Below, one piece after another: positions 47,150 to 59,110 of a stretch of 64,000 nucleotides of DNA. The position numbers and the translations under genes were made by a program. The notes under the pieces are model-generated. The model searched no databases. It saw only the letters and a list, made by a program, of their open reading frames with translations, and was not told the origin of the DNA. Each line of letters opens with the position of its first letter. Positions within the stretch are counted from its first letter, which is position 1. The stretch lies in assembly GCF_009727055.1 (NCBI RefSeq), contig NC_052351.1:9585744-9649743 (forward strand), read 5' to 3'. The DNA comes from Benincasa hispida. Taxonomy: Eukaryota; Streptophyta; Magnoliopsida; Cucurbitales; Cucurbitaceae.

Positions 47150-48215
47150 TGTTGTTTCTGCGGCTCTTCGACACAAAATGGCATCTCTGCTTCATTAAAG
47201 GTCACATCTCTACTGGTAATACATTTATTTCTGTCTTCTTCCAAACACCAAAGTTTATATCCTTTAACACCCTAAGAATAGCCAATAAACATACATTTCA
47301 GTTCCCTCTTATTCAGCTTCCCTTCATTAACATGAGCATAAGTTAAACATCCAAACACTCTGAGATGATCCAAACTTGGAGTTTTTCCTGTCCATATCTC
47401 CTGAGGAGTCTTTAGGCCTAAAGCGGAAAATGGACTTCTATAAATGAGATAACATACTGTTTGGGTAGCTTCCCCCAAAATTTCAAGGGTAATGAAGCAC
47501 TTGTCAAGAGACATTTTGTACACTCCATAATTATTCCTTAAACCTCTCAGCTAAACCATTCTGCTGTGGAGTGTATGTAACAGTGAAATACCTCGTAATT
47601 CTCTCAAATTTGCAAAATTTATCAAAATTTTTATTCAAAAATTCTAAACCGTTGTCTGTCCTCAGATACTTTACCTTCCTGCCTGTTTGGTTCTCAACCT
47701 GTTTTTCCATTCAAGAAATTTCCCAAAAGCTTCATCCTTCTGTTTCAGTGGATACATCCACACCTTCCTTGAAAAATCATCGATGATCGACATGAAGTAT
47801 CTCGAACCTCTCATAGAAGGTACCTTTGTAGGACCCTACAAATCTGAATGAACATAATCCAAAATTTCTTTGGTAGAATGCTTTCCTTTCCCAAACTTCA
47901 CTCTGGTAGACTTTCCTATTATGCAATGTTCACAAAATGAGAGTTCAATGTCTTTAAACTCCTCGAAGAAAACCTTGTTGTGAAAGAGCTTGAAGATCTC
48001 TTTCACTCACATGAGCTAGTCTGTTATGCCATAACATAGACTTATCTGTTTCTTTCCCAGATGCAACAGTAGCACTACCTGAAATTGCAGTACTCTCCAA
48101 CACATAAAGTCATTCCTCAAGGTCCCCTTCAGCTTAACCAAAGAACCCTTGATAACCTTCTGAACTCCATTATCAGATTGATAGGAATTACCTCTCTATT
48201 TAATTCGCCCAGAGA
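47150..48215 (-). pseudogene. copia-4 integrase, broken
   Basis: The 47272-47523 stretch encodes the integrase C-terminal block: AVCYLIYRSP-like TQTVCYLIYRSPFSALGLKT, PQEIWTGKTPSLDHLRVFGC and LNKRELKCMFIGYS. Upstream (47530-48215) the catalytic core and zinc finger are spread over several frames with stops. The linker to RT (46720-47150) shows no clean frame. Confidence 0.78.
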
Positions 48216-48224
48216 AATTAGATT

Positions 48225-48458
48225 TCATTTAAGTTCTGGAACATACCTTACATTTGTAAGAATTCTGATCATTCCATCATGTCTTGCAATTCGAACTGAA
48301 CCAATTCCTTTTACATCACAAGCACCATTATTACCAAGCAAAACTAATCCCCCATCATTTACCTCAAAGTCAATCAAGAAATTATGATTAGGAGTCATGT
48401 GAAACGTGCACCCTGAATCCATAATCCAAGCATCCTGAATATCCCTGTTGGACACCAT
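48225..48458 (-). pseudogene. copia-4 protease
   Basis: An open 77-codon stretch: WIMDSGCTFHMTPNHNFLID with an intact aspartic protease D-S-G (codons from 48419), then GLVLLGNNGACDVKGIGSVR and LTNVRYVPELK. Cut off from gag by a stop and from integrase by a frame change. Confidence 0.85.
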
Positions 48459-48469
48459 CAGGACCTCTG

Positions 48470-49260
48470 TTGTATCATAACATTTGCTACACTAGATTTT
48501 CTTGTATGCTTGCTACTTGATGCTTTCTTGCTCTTATTCAAGGGGCAATTTTTCTTAAAGTGTCATTCTTTATGACATAGGAAATATTTTCTGACTTCCC
48601 CTTTGATTTTGGCTTGGATCTCGACTCTTTTTCTTTTTCCGTTCTTTTTCTCACTTCTGCCTCTGGCCATGAGCAACTCTCCATCCTTGCGTTTCTTTTT
48701 AATCTCGAGGTTTCTCGTTCTCAAGGCATCCAACACTATATCCATGGATAATGAATTTCGTCCATATTTAATAGCTGTCTTAACTTCTCGATACGATTCA
48801 GGAAATGAATTCAAAAGAATAACTGCTTAATTTTCATCCGACATCTTCTCACCGATGTTATTGAGATCAACTATAATCTTTTAGAATTCATCCAAATTCT
48901 CTTCTAAGCATTTACTAGAGTCCATCTTATATCCAAAAAAATTCTCTTTTAGATATAATTTATTTGGCAAGGACTTAGTCAAATAAAGACTTTCTAATTT
49001 CTTCCACAACTCCGCTGTACTAGTGACCTCATCAACTAGCCTAAGCACTCCATCTGACAAATACAGAATTATCGTCAAATAGGCCATCTCATCCATATCC
49101 TTTTTTCAGCTTCTGTAATTGTTGGCGGAAGGTTATTTTCATCTAAGATTTTGGCTAACTAAAATAGCTCTAATCTTTTTCCTCCATAACCTGAAATCAA
49201 CTTTCCCATCAAATTTAACAACTTCGAACCGTGTAGACACCGAAGCCATCTGTCAAATTA
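48470..49260 (-). pseudogene. copia-4 gag with damaged zinc knuckle
   Basis: Capsid blocks on the minus strand: RFEVVKFDG near the start (about 49240), STAELWKKLESLYLTKSLPN, KLYLKENFFGYKMD, LLNSFPESYREVKTAIKYGR and DALRTRNLEIKKKRKDGEL. The zinc knuckle near 48570 reads YFLCHKE-stop-HFKKNC, so the first Cys and the Gly position are lost. At least three in-frame stops. Confidence 0.82.
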
Positions 49261-49333
49261 ATCCAAAAAAAAAATTATCCTGACCAAAGAATATGCCAGC
49301 ACACTACCACACACCCTCCTTGGATCAAATGGA

Positions 49334-49345
49334 GCTCTAATACCA
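49334..49345 (-). other. copia-4 primer binding site
   Basis: Minus-strand TGGTATTAGAGC, the initiator-Met PBS with one change, directly follows the 5' LTR. Confidence 0.8.
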
Positions 49346-49347
49346 CT

Positions 49348-50260
<913 letters not shown>

Positions 50261-51060
50261 TTCTTCCTTTTCACTTAGCTACGATTATATATATATATAT
50301 ATATTAATGCTTTCTCTTTTTTAAATACTTTTTAGAACTGAGACCCAATAGTTCTCCTTCGGCAAGAGGATCTCCTCTGACTCCCACTGCGACTTCCTCA
50401 TGTAAGCGATTTTACTTTCTATCTTTTTCTTTTTCTTTTTTTTTTTTTTTTTGTTTCCTTTTTCTTATTTTCCTTCTTGTCTTTTTTCTAGATGACGTTC
50501 CCCAACGGTTGATGCTGATGATCCGAGAGAAATTATTATGCATAGTTCGCTTCGGTCTATCCAAGGTATATTAATTTTTATTTTTTTTCTTTCTCCTCAA
50601 CTATAACTCTATATTTCAATATATTTTTTCTTTTTTTATTATTATTTTTGCAAATTTAATGGCTACCTTGTTCATCTCTAACAATATTTGAACTCAACAC
50701 CTAGAAAAGAAAGCAAATAAATATCTAATGTCTTTTATTTTGCTTTTGTTTTTTCTTTGTGTTTTTTCTTAGGTGAAAATAGGTTGTTTTTTTTTGTTCT
50801 TTTAAGAAACCTTTCTGGGTTTCTGAAAATAGGTTGTATATTTTGGAAAGAAAACCTTTCTGGTTCTCTCTTAGATGAAAATAGGTTTTCTCTTTCTTTT
50901 TTTTTTTTGTTTTGTTTTTATGCAGACGTTGTGGATTATATCCACTAGCTCATCTTTGTACTTTCATCTCTTCTAATGAAATTATGGATAGTTTCCTCCA
51001 TGATTAAGCCTTTACATTTACTTGTTAAAAAGCACTACGTGGTAAAAAAATGATGGATTC
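50261..51060 (+). other. T-rich spacer with a GAAAATAGGTT minisatellite
   Basis: Poly-T rich with three spaced copies of GAAAATAGGTTGT-like sequence (50776, 50825, 50878), two of them followed by AAACCTTTCTGG. A block at 50490-50560 (GACGTTCCCCAACGGTTGAT onward) is richer and might be an eroded exon, but no domain is seen. Confidence 0.5.
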
Positions 51061-53890
51061 TTCTGATTGAGACTGCTGCAGAACAAGAGCTAAGCTAGTA
51101 TAACATTGTTTTATGTATAGTACTTAAACATCTCTAAACCATTCGACTCATGGATATACTTTATACTTTAATCATGGTCTGATTGAAGTCTTCTTGTTTG
51201 AATATCTTAGCTTGATACTGTACATTTTTGGATTAAATTCCGCATAGTGATTGGCCACCAATGGACATATCATATCACACAATTGAATAAGAATGTTTTG
51301 AAGAAATTTGATTGAATAGTGAAAGTTTCTGTTACATCATCTTGTGTTTTTTGTGTTTCTGTTATTGTTATGTTAGAATTAGTTGTATTCATATTTTGAA
51401 TTCTATTCTTGTGTGCAACTTAGCATATATAGTCTACTTGTTCAATGTAGAATATATATGTATACTTCATGGTTGATATGTACGGATTTGCTGTCAAAAT
51501 CATATGGAGTTCATTTAAATGAAAAATATATTTTATCTTTGTTTTGGAGTTAAATTGTCACATTTTTTCTCTAACTAATCTCTACTTCACCTTATAAAAC
51601 GGTTACATTATAAAAATTTTTAGTATTTTTTAGATCTATTAGATATAAAATTGGAGCGATTTGTAGATTTATTAAACATTTTTAGAGATTAAATTTGTAA
51701 TTTATGCTTCATATAAATGTAATTCTAAATACACTGATATATAATATTTTTTTATTAAATAATACTAATTACATAATAATTGTATAATTATTCATTTAGA
51801 TACTTGCAAAAAATCGTTCAACTAATTTCTGTAAAATAATTTACAAAGATCCAAAATATTTGTATATTTCTCTATATATATGAGAAAAATTAAAATGAAA
51901 TTGCATGCATTTAAAATCTATATCTATTAGGAAGTGACCTATCTCTATTCCCAACCCAAATAACAGAATGTTCCTCAATCTTATAATACCATTCAAGATA
52001 TGATGGTTTCGTTAGTACAATCTTTTAAAGGCCTGCCCTTTTGTAATTGAATCTACATAGCAAAAAATATATAGAGATAAAACGAATACCTTTGAAGTTA
52101 TTTAGGTAAAATATTTGTAAATTATACAAAAATTCTAATGGAAATGGATGGTGTTAAATTTTTTAACAGAATCTTGTTTAATTAAAATTTAATTCATTTA
52201 AATTATAAATCAAATCTTGAAATTATTACATAAGAGGAAATTTAAAAAAAAAACAAAAACAAAAAATGTTACGCGTTCTGAATATTTTTTTTAAAAAAAA
52301 AATTGTTATACATTTATTTGAATGAGATTATCGAGCGAGGCAAAATTTAATTCAATTTAATCTTAAATTATTTAACATGAATTGAATGGTTTTTTTAGAG
52401 AATATATAATTTTTTATTTTTTAAATGTAAATTATTGGTAAAATATGAATTTTTTTTTTTTTTTTTTTAGAAAATCTACTATCATTTTGCGAATGATAGA
52501 ATATTTTTATGATAAACATGAGAATTTTTTATATCTTTTTATCTTTTAACAAGATCTAGGATAAAATGTGAACACTTTCTTTTTCTTTTTTTATTATCTA
52601 CTATCGTTGAATTCGAATATAGGTTTTTATATAACATAATTTTTTTAATATAAAAAAATAACAAAGATGACATGAGTTTTTTAAATTTTTTTTTTTATTT
52701 AATGTGAAATAGAGGATTAGTGAAAGGTAAAATGTGATTAAAAAAAACTACCTTTATTTAACATGAAGTTCATATTTTTTAAGTGATAAAAATAATTGTT
52801 TTATTTAAAAAACTTGAAGTAGATATTGATTAGAGATAAAAAAAAAATTCTGAACATTTTCCTCTTCACTTAAAAGTATATATTAGTTAGGGGTGTTCAA
52901 AAAACCCGATGATCCGAAAAAATTGATCAACCCAATCCAACCCGTTCGGTTTGGGTTGGGTTATGAATTCTTTTGGGTTGGGTTGGGTTCAAATAAATGA
53001 AAATTTTATAGGTTAGGTTGGTTCATGGTTCACTTAAAATAACTAGAACCAACCCGAATTTATTATTAACTTTAAAATGTAATTTTTTTCCCTTATGTAC
53101 AATTAGATATATATATATTTATTTTAGCTTTTTCTAATTTTACCAGTTTTTTGGATAATTTATTTTTCAACAACTCTTAAAAATAGTTTTTTTTTCCACT
53201 TTGAAAAAAGATTATGCATTGTATAAATTGAAATTGAGTTGTAAATCTTAATTCATATATGAAAATAGTTAAATCGAATTTTTACATATTAACATTTTAC
53301 TTACTTTTATAAAATAAATAAATAAATAAATGACCCGAGTAACCCGAACCAAACCCAACCCAAATATTTCATGGCTGGGTTGGGTTGGGTTTATTTTTTT
53401 AATGAGGGTTATTTGGGTTGAAAAAATTTACAACCCGAAAAATTGGGTTGGGTCTAAAAAGTCATTCAACCCAACCCACGAACACCCCTATTAGTTAGAC
53501 ATAAAATGTGATTTTTGTTTTTTTTTAAAAAATTACTTTTAACGTGGAGTAGAGATTTAGAGATAATTTTTTGATTTTTTTTAAAAATATATTCCCCTCA
53601 CTTTAAGGTGAAGTAGAGATCTTGAAGTAAAGATTAGTTAGAGATAAAATGTGGTTTTTTTTTTTAATGAAAAAACGTTAAATAAATATTATTAGAGATA
53701 AAATGTGATTTTTTTAAAAAAAAAATTCTAAAATATATATTAATTAGAGATAAAATATGGTTTTTTAATATTTTTTACTTTAATTGGGTAAATATTAGTT
53801 ACGGATAAAATGTTACGTTTTTTTTATCTCTTAACGTGAAGTAGAGATAGAATTTGAATATATAATATAAGATAACTACCTATGATATAA
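51061..53890 (+). repeat. Copy B of the dispersed repeat (other copy 29429-33880)
   Basis: Collinear with copy A from CTGATTGAGACTGCTGCAG onward. It lacks the solo LTR (its uninterrupted site is at about 51247-51262) but carries a 599-bp TIR element (52890-53488) that copy A lacks. The 3' part consists of the same degenerate AGTTAGAGATAAAATGTGA units. Non-coding. Confidence 0.8.
52890..53488. mobile_element. 599-bp non-autonomous TIR element with 9-bp target duplication
   Basis: Terminal inverted repeats GGGGTGTTC ... GAACACCCC, flanked on both sides by TATTAGTTA (52881-52889 and 53489-53497). Copy A has the empty site (TATTAATTA in TATATATTAATTAAAAATAAAA). A nine-base duplication points to a Mutator-type transposase acting in trans. 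The interior is full of AACCCAACCC / GGGTTGGGTT and has no coding capacity. A decayed relative is at 130-327. Confidence 0.85.
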
Positions 53891-54302
53891 TTTAGAGACT
53901 TAGAGATAGAATTTAAAATAAATTATCTAAATTAGCAATAAATTTCAACTTTTAAAAAATATGTAATATAAGACAACTACCAATGATATAATGAAGTAAT
54001 TTTGATCTATAGAGATTGAACCCTGGCATGCTGAAAAGAAGACAAGAGTTTTAAGGGTTTAATATATTTTATATATAATTTAAAATGAAAAATGAGAGAG
54101 GAATGAACAAAAAGTTAAGGGTTTAATATAATTTTGATGCATTTAAAACATTACTAACGTCTTGATGCGCTTGTAGATCATATCGTGGTGGATAGTTGTG
54201 ACTCGTAAAAAAAGAAGATAGCCAAACTCCACCCAAAAAGAGTCACATTCCAATCGAAGCTATAGAAGAAGGAACAAATCTCATAAAAAGAAAGGCAAAA
54301 AG
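53891..54302. other. Spacer before the gypsy ORF
   Basis: AT-rich sequence with a duplicated phrase (AAAAAGTTAAGGGTTTAATATA). It leads into coding-like sequence at about 54240. No separate gene. Confidence 0.4.
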
Positions 54303-54950
54303 ATGACACGGAAGCCTAGACCTGCTAAGAAAGAAGACAAGAACTTTCCTCAATTCCGACGGTCGGTAACTTCGGCAGAATTTCTCCCAATAAGCTTTCT
54401 CAATAATCATCCAGAGAAAGTATACGAAGTTATTGCATGTCACACTGTCGGCATGGTGGAAGTCGACAACAATCATATAACTGTCAAAGAAGTCAACGAC
54501 TTAGAAGAAATGAAGCAAAGAACTTCTGTCTTCGATCGTATTAAGCCTTCAAGTGCTCGATCTTCAGTCTTTCAAAGATTGAGTATGGCCACGGTAGGAG
54601 AAGAAGACCAATATCCAACAACTACTTCTACTCGAACTTCAGCCTTCAAAAGGCTAAGTATATCCACATCAAAGAAAGATCGACCTTCAGCATCTGCTTT
54701 TGATCGTCTCAAGACAACAAGCGATCAAGATAAAGGAAGGATGAAAATCTTGAAGGCGACGTCATTCTATGAAGAAAACAACAACGAAAAGATTCAAAGT
54801 TATGTCCCTTCACGCATGAAGAGGAAATTTTCTGTTGACATAAGTACAGTAGGTACCTTGATGGTGAAGCCAAAACTCATCATACTGATGAATCCTACAA
54901 ATGAAGAGGGTGATCAAAACCATGATGAAATAAGAGCTTCTAAAATTTAA
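54303..54950 (+). CDS. Tat/Ogre-like gypsy linker-region ORF with repeated SxFxRLS motifs
   Basis: An uninterrupted 215-codon frame, the longest clean transposon-derived frame on the plus strand after copia-1 integrase. The protein is basic and Ser/Lys-rich with no catalytic motif. It carries four spaced copies of S(V/A)F(D/Q/K)R(L/I): SVFDRIKPSS, SVFQRLSMAT, SAFKRLSIST and SAFDRLKTTS. A later part (SRMKRKFSVDISTVGTLMVK, then KPKLIILMNP) resembles the linker between protease and reverse transcriptase in cucurbit Tat-type gypsy polyproteins, as far as I recall them. No protease or RT adjoins it; it is followed by repeats and LTR-like DNA. It is a remnant or part of a non-autonomous element; whether it is translated is unknown. 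Confidence 0.6.
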   Translation: MTRKPRPAKKEDKNFPQFRRSVTSAEFLPISFLNNHPEKVYEVIACHTVGMVEVDNNHITVKEVNDLEEMKQRTSVFDRIKPSSARSSVFQRLSMATVGEEDQYPTTTSTRTSAFKRLSISTSKKDRPSASAFDRLKTTSDQDKGRMKILKATSFYEENNNEKIQSYVPSRMKRKFSVDISTVGTLMVKPKLIILMNPTNEEGDQNHDEIRASKI

Positions 54951-55047
54951 ATGAAGAAATTCCTCATCGTAAGAGCCTAAACTGCATGATGCTTCTAGCC
55001 TGCATGAGCTTAAAATGTGAACGACCCCCCAAAAAAATCTTTGTATG

Positions 55048-55310
55048 AACTACGTTACGACTTGATCCCTGTCATTATAAAGGGTATGTAGGCAACTTAG
55101 AGAAATTTAAGTTTAGTCGCGCATAAAAAGACATTCTTTTTTAACTACATTTTGACTTGATCCCTATCATTATGAAAGGTATGTAGGCAGCTTGAAAGAA
55201 ACTTCAAGTTCAGTCCAATTAAAAAAAAAAACATTAACTACATCATGATTTGATCCCTTTCTTTAAGGGTACGAAGGCAACTTAAAGAAATTTAAGTTTA
55301 ATCCATCAGA
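55048..55310 (+). repeat. About 94-bp tandem repeat, three copies
   Basis: Units starting at 55048, 55143 and 55236: AACTACRTTNYGACTTGATCCC, then AAGG(G)TATGTAGGCA, (A/C)TTNAAGTT(T/C)AGTCC. Such 'GATCCC...GGGTATGTAGGCA' repeats are usual near the 3' end of Tat/Ogre gypsy elements. Confidence 0.8.
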
Positions 55311-55479
55311 AAATGTACCACAACTACCTAAGTATGATACTACAAGATTGATGTTGATCATCCCCGTTAACGAATGTATTCTAGATTGAAGATGTTCATC
55401 CCTACTGGGGGCAACACAATGGATTGAAGATGTTCATCCCTCATAAGGAACTAGCACAATAAATAAAGGTACACACTTG

Positions 55480-56090
55480 GAATGCGCTTCGCTTCCTCTT
55501 TAAAATCAAACTTGGATACTCCTCCATCTTCAAGTTCAGAGGCTTCGTCACATGCTCAAGTCTGGAGGCTTTGCAATGCCATCTTCATGCTCAAAGTCGT
55601 GAAGTCGAGCTCAATGTGAAGATTCATTGATGCTTCGTCAAACTCAAGTGCAGAGGATTCTCCGATGTTTCAAGCTCAAATGCGGAGGGTTCACCAATTC
55701 TTCAAGCTCAAGTGCAGAGGATTCGCTAATGCTTCGTCAAACTTAAATGCGGAGGATTTGCCGATGCTTTGTCAAACTCAAACGCAAAGGTCTCGTCGAT
55801 GCTTCTCCATCTTCAAGTTCAGAGGCTCCATCGATGTTGCTCCATCCTCAAGTTCAAGATTGGCATGCATGGCCCCACTTCCATCTTCAAGTTCAAGATC
55901 AGTGTGCATGGCGCTGCTTCCATCTTCAAGTTCAAGGTTGGTGTGCATGGCTCTGCTTAATCTTCAAGTTCATGGTCGATGTGCATGGCTCTGCGTCAAT
56001 CTTCAAGTTTAAGATTGGTGTACATGGCTCCACTTCCATCTTCAAGTTGAAGATTGGTGTGCATGGCTCCGCTCCAGTCCAATTCCTTAG
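55480..56090. repeat. TCTTCAAGTTCA(A/G) minisatellite, about 50-bp unit
   Basis: From 55850 to 56070 the unit is about 51 bases: CCATCTTCAAGTTCAAGATT, then GGTGTGCATGGCTCTGCTT. Before that (55620-55800) a related unit of CTTCGTCAAACTCAAATGCG plus GAGGATT occurs. Apparent proteins with HLQVQ repeats are translations of this array, not genes. Confidence 0.85.
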
Positions 56091-56640
56091 AGCTTCTTCT
56101 CCGGCAGCCTCATCATGAAAACTAGACTCTCTTATCTTTCAGATGGCTTTGGAATTACATCAAACACTCGAGTAGATTGGGAGACCTCCTCGTTTCAAGT
56201 TGATGCATTCTCCTCCACCCTCACTGTCCAATGCACTCTATTCTCCCCCTCTTTTTACGAATTTTATAATTTGTGATTTGAAAATGAAATCCCAATGGCT
56301 CTATTTATAGGCGTCAAAACCTCCTATGGTGTTGACACCACCTACTTGGCTGCATGGCCAAATGTTTAATCCTCCCTAGGCTGACTTCACCTTGGTTCAA
56401 TGTGTTCTTCCCAAACGCATCCAACACAATTTCTTAGGGTTTAAGAATTTCTCTTAATCGGACACCTAAATTTTAATTGACGTTTGCCCTTACGTCTTCA
56501 AGCTTTGTTTGTATTCAATTTAGGGTTTTCAATGCATAATCTCTAACATTGTGGCTAAATTCAACACATAAATGCCCGACCGTTCGATGCACAGGCGGTT
56601 TCCATCGATCGCATGGGCATGACGTTCGAATGAGGCGTCC
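56091..56640 (-). promoter_or_regulatory. LTR-like DNA with a minus-strand TATA box
   Basis: TATAAATA on the minus strand at 56302-56309 (context CGCCTATAAATAGAGCC), followed downstream (lower coordinates) by a purine-rich leader and then the 55.5-56.1 kb minisatellite. The layout fits U3-TATA-R of a gypsy LTR on the minus strand. Confidence 0.5.
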
Positions 56641-57010
56641 AAGTTGCTTTCGCTCTCTCCACTCTCGCTCTCTCCCACTTTCTCGCTTGAGTCCACTCTT
56701 TCCCACTCTCGCTCCATCCCCACTTTCTCGTTCACAATCTCGCTCTCTTCAACTTTCTTCGCTCAAACTCTCGCTTTCTCCTACTCATGCTAAGGATCTC
56801 GCTCTCTCCAGCCTTCTCGCTAGCTTCAATCTCACAGTGTCACTCTCTCCCATTCTCTTGCTCAGCCAGTCTCGATCCCTCCCATTCTCTCGCTCAACCA
56901 GTCTCGATCCCTCTCATTCTTCTCGCTCAACCAGTCTCGCTCTCTTCTATTCTCTCGCTCAAATCTCGTTCTCGCTCTCTCATTCTTCTCCAACTTCCTC
57001 CAATCTCGCT
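56641..57010 (+). repeat. CTCGCTCTCTCCCA / CTCAACCAGTCTCG repeat tract
   Basis: Degenerate tandem of CTCTCGCTC and CATTCTCTCGCTCAACCAGT, then CTCGATCCCT. Open frames in it read as Ser/Leu/Pro/Arg strings and are artefacts. Confidence 0.8.
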
Positions 57011-57409
57011 AGTACTGAGTAATTATGGTTTTATCTCCAATGAACTTCCCACGAATTTTCCAAATAATTTTCTATATTTGCCTTAGTTCTTCAATCTTTT
57101 CCTCACTTATTCAGGATTTACGTCTTCAAGGTTTTCCTCTTCTTTTTATCCTTTTTAGGGTCCTCTCGTATCGTACATCTAGAATACAATTATGGGTTTC
57201 GTAACTAAATACTAACCATTATATGTTTACATTCACTCTTAACTTAATTGGTTGATCCACAGAAGTGGACAATTATTACAGTTATTATGACAATTGTACA
57301 AATTACTAGATTATTTACATAAGCATAGGATTTAACTTTCTCCTAATAACCCCTTAATCACTTACTTAAGTAGAAAAATGGAGATCCGGTTTTCACAATC
57401 GACTTTATC
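57011..57409. other. Spacer between two minisatellites
   Basis: Moderately AT-rich, no gene or known repeat recognised. Confidence 0.45.
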
Positions 57410-58300
57410 TTAAGTTCATGGTCGGTGTGCATGGATCGACTCCATCTTTAATTCATAGTCGGGTGCATGGCTCGACTCCATCTTCAAAGTTTATGGTTTG
57501 TGTGCATGGCTCGACTTCATCTTCAAATGTGTTCATCTCCAAACCTCAATGTCTGGCGTGATCCGCTTCATCTCCAAAGTCTAGCATGGCTAACCTCAGG
57601 TCCAAAGTATGGCGTGGCCTGCTTCATGTCCAAAGTCTTGCGTGGGCCCGCTTTATCTCCTAAGTCTCTTGTGTGGCCCGCTTTATCTCCTAAGTCTTGT
57701 GTGGCCGCGCTTCACCTCCAGTCTGTGTCCCGCTTACACCTCCAAAGTCTTGTTGTGGCCCACTTCACCTCCAAAGTCCTTGGCGTGGCCCACTTCACCC
57801 TCTAAGTCTGGCGTGGCTCGCTTCACCTCTAAAGTCTGGTGTTGGCTCGCTTCAACCTCCAAGTCTGACTGCTCGCCTTCATCTCCAAACTCTGGACAGT
57901 GGCTCGCTCACCTCCACAAGTCTGACAGGCTCGCTCAATCTCTTATAGTCTGGCGTGGCTCGCTTATTCCATAGTTATGGCGTGGCTCGCTTCCAATTCC
58001 CATAGTATGGGGGCCTTCGCTTCACTTCAATAAGTCCAAGGTGAACTTCGCTTCACCTTCACAAGTCAAGGCGCAGCTTCGCTTCACCTTCATTAAGGCG
58101 CAGCTTCACTTCACCTTTACAAGTCAAGACGCGGCTTCACTTCAACATCACAAGTCAAGGTGCAACTTCGCTTCATCTTCACAAGTTAAGGTGCGGCTTC
58201 GCTTATCTCCACAAGTCTGGTGTGGCTTCGCTTCATCTCTACAAGTCAAGTGCGGCTTCTCTTATCTCCAAAAGTCAAGTGCGACTTCTCTTCATCTCCA
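57410..58300. repeat. CTCCAAAGTCTGGCGTGGC minisatellite, about 30-37-bp units
   Basis: Starts with about 45-base units (ATCTTCAAAGTTTATGGT, then GTGCATGGCTCGACT), passes into CTCCAAAGTCTTG(CG)TGG, CCCGCTTCAC units of about 35 bases, and ends (58020-58300) in CTTCACAAGTCAAGGCGCAG, then CTTCGCTT units. It resembles the 55.5-56.1 kb array in wording. Frames through it are not genes. Confidence 0.85.
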
Positions 58301-58304
58301 AAAT

Positions 58305-58440
58305 TCAAGTAAAAAAGAAAAAGAAAAAGAAAAGAAAAGAAAGAAACAAAAAGGAAGAAAAATTGAAAGGAAAGAAAAGGGTGAAAAGGAAGAAGATAAG
58401 GGGGATGAGGATAATGGAGAGGTTTAGGGTCCTATTTATA
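58305..58440 (-). promoter_or_regulatory. Purine-rich tract and minus-strand TATA box
   Basis: A GAAAAAGAAAAGAAAAGAAA-type tract (58311-58405) is followed by a minus-strand TATAAATA at 58433-58440 (context CCTCTATAAATAGGACC). The orientation would start transcription toward the 57.4-58.3 kb minisatellite. Confidence 0.5.
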
Positions 58441-59110
58441 GAGGTTCCTAGGTTTCATAACAAATTAGAAAATCCAAATCAAATAAAGATTTGCTTCAAA
58501 ATATTATATTTTTTATTAGATTTCCTAATTTGATTCTATCCTAATTTCAAATTAAAATTAAAAATTAAATTACATAAATTCCCTATTTAATTTGATTTTG
58601 TTAGATTTTGTCCTCCAATTATCTTCAACTAAGATTTGGCCATATTCCAAATTTAAATCCAAATCATCAGACTTTTATCCTCAAGCTAAATTATTAGGGA
58701 TAAAATCTCAAATTAAAATTTGGGCATATTCCAAATTTTATCTCAAATCTAAATCACTAAATCACACGACTTAAATTATTCAGGATAAAATCTCAAATTA
58801 AAATTTGGGCATCTTCCAAATTTTATATCAAATTCATCTAAATTTAGGTTGTTGTGGGAAAGATCTAAAATTCATCCCAAATTAAAATTGGCCATATTCC
58901 AAATTCAAGTATCCTATTGAGTTTTTATCTTCAATCAAAATAAATTGCAGATAAGAAAAAAATCTCAATTGATCTTTTATTCAAATTTGGGCATATCCCA
59001 AATTTTATCTTAAATCCAAATCAAATTAAATTGGGACAAAACTCAAAGTTTTTCGTAAATTTGGCGATAGTCCAAATTTTATCCCAAATTGAAATTAAAC
59101 TTATGTACTA
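58441..59110. repeat. AAATTTGGGCATATTCCAAATTTTAT degenerate tandem
   Basis: At least six spaced copies of (AAATTTGG)(G)CATATTCCAAATTT with GATAAAATCTCAAATTAAA between them, unit roughly 90-110 bases. AT-rich and non-coding. Confidence 0.75.

Noticed and set aside
55665..56118. Three overlapping frames with repeated 'HLQVQ' or 'SSSSRL' segments
   Set aside because: All are readings of the same minisatellite in different frames; unit length is not kept as a multiple of three throughout.
56549..57086. Ser/Leu/Arg-rich proteins of about 100-157 residues
   Set aside because: Low-complexity CTCGCTCTC repeats; both overlapping frames are equally open, so neither is likely coding.
57467..57974. Overlapping 83-121-residue frames in the GTCTGGCGTGGC array
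   Set aside because: Three frames open over the same minisatellite; a composition effect.
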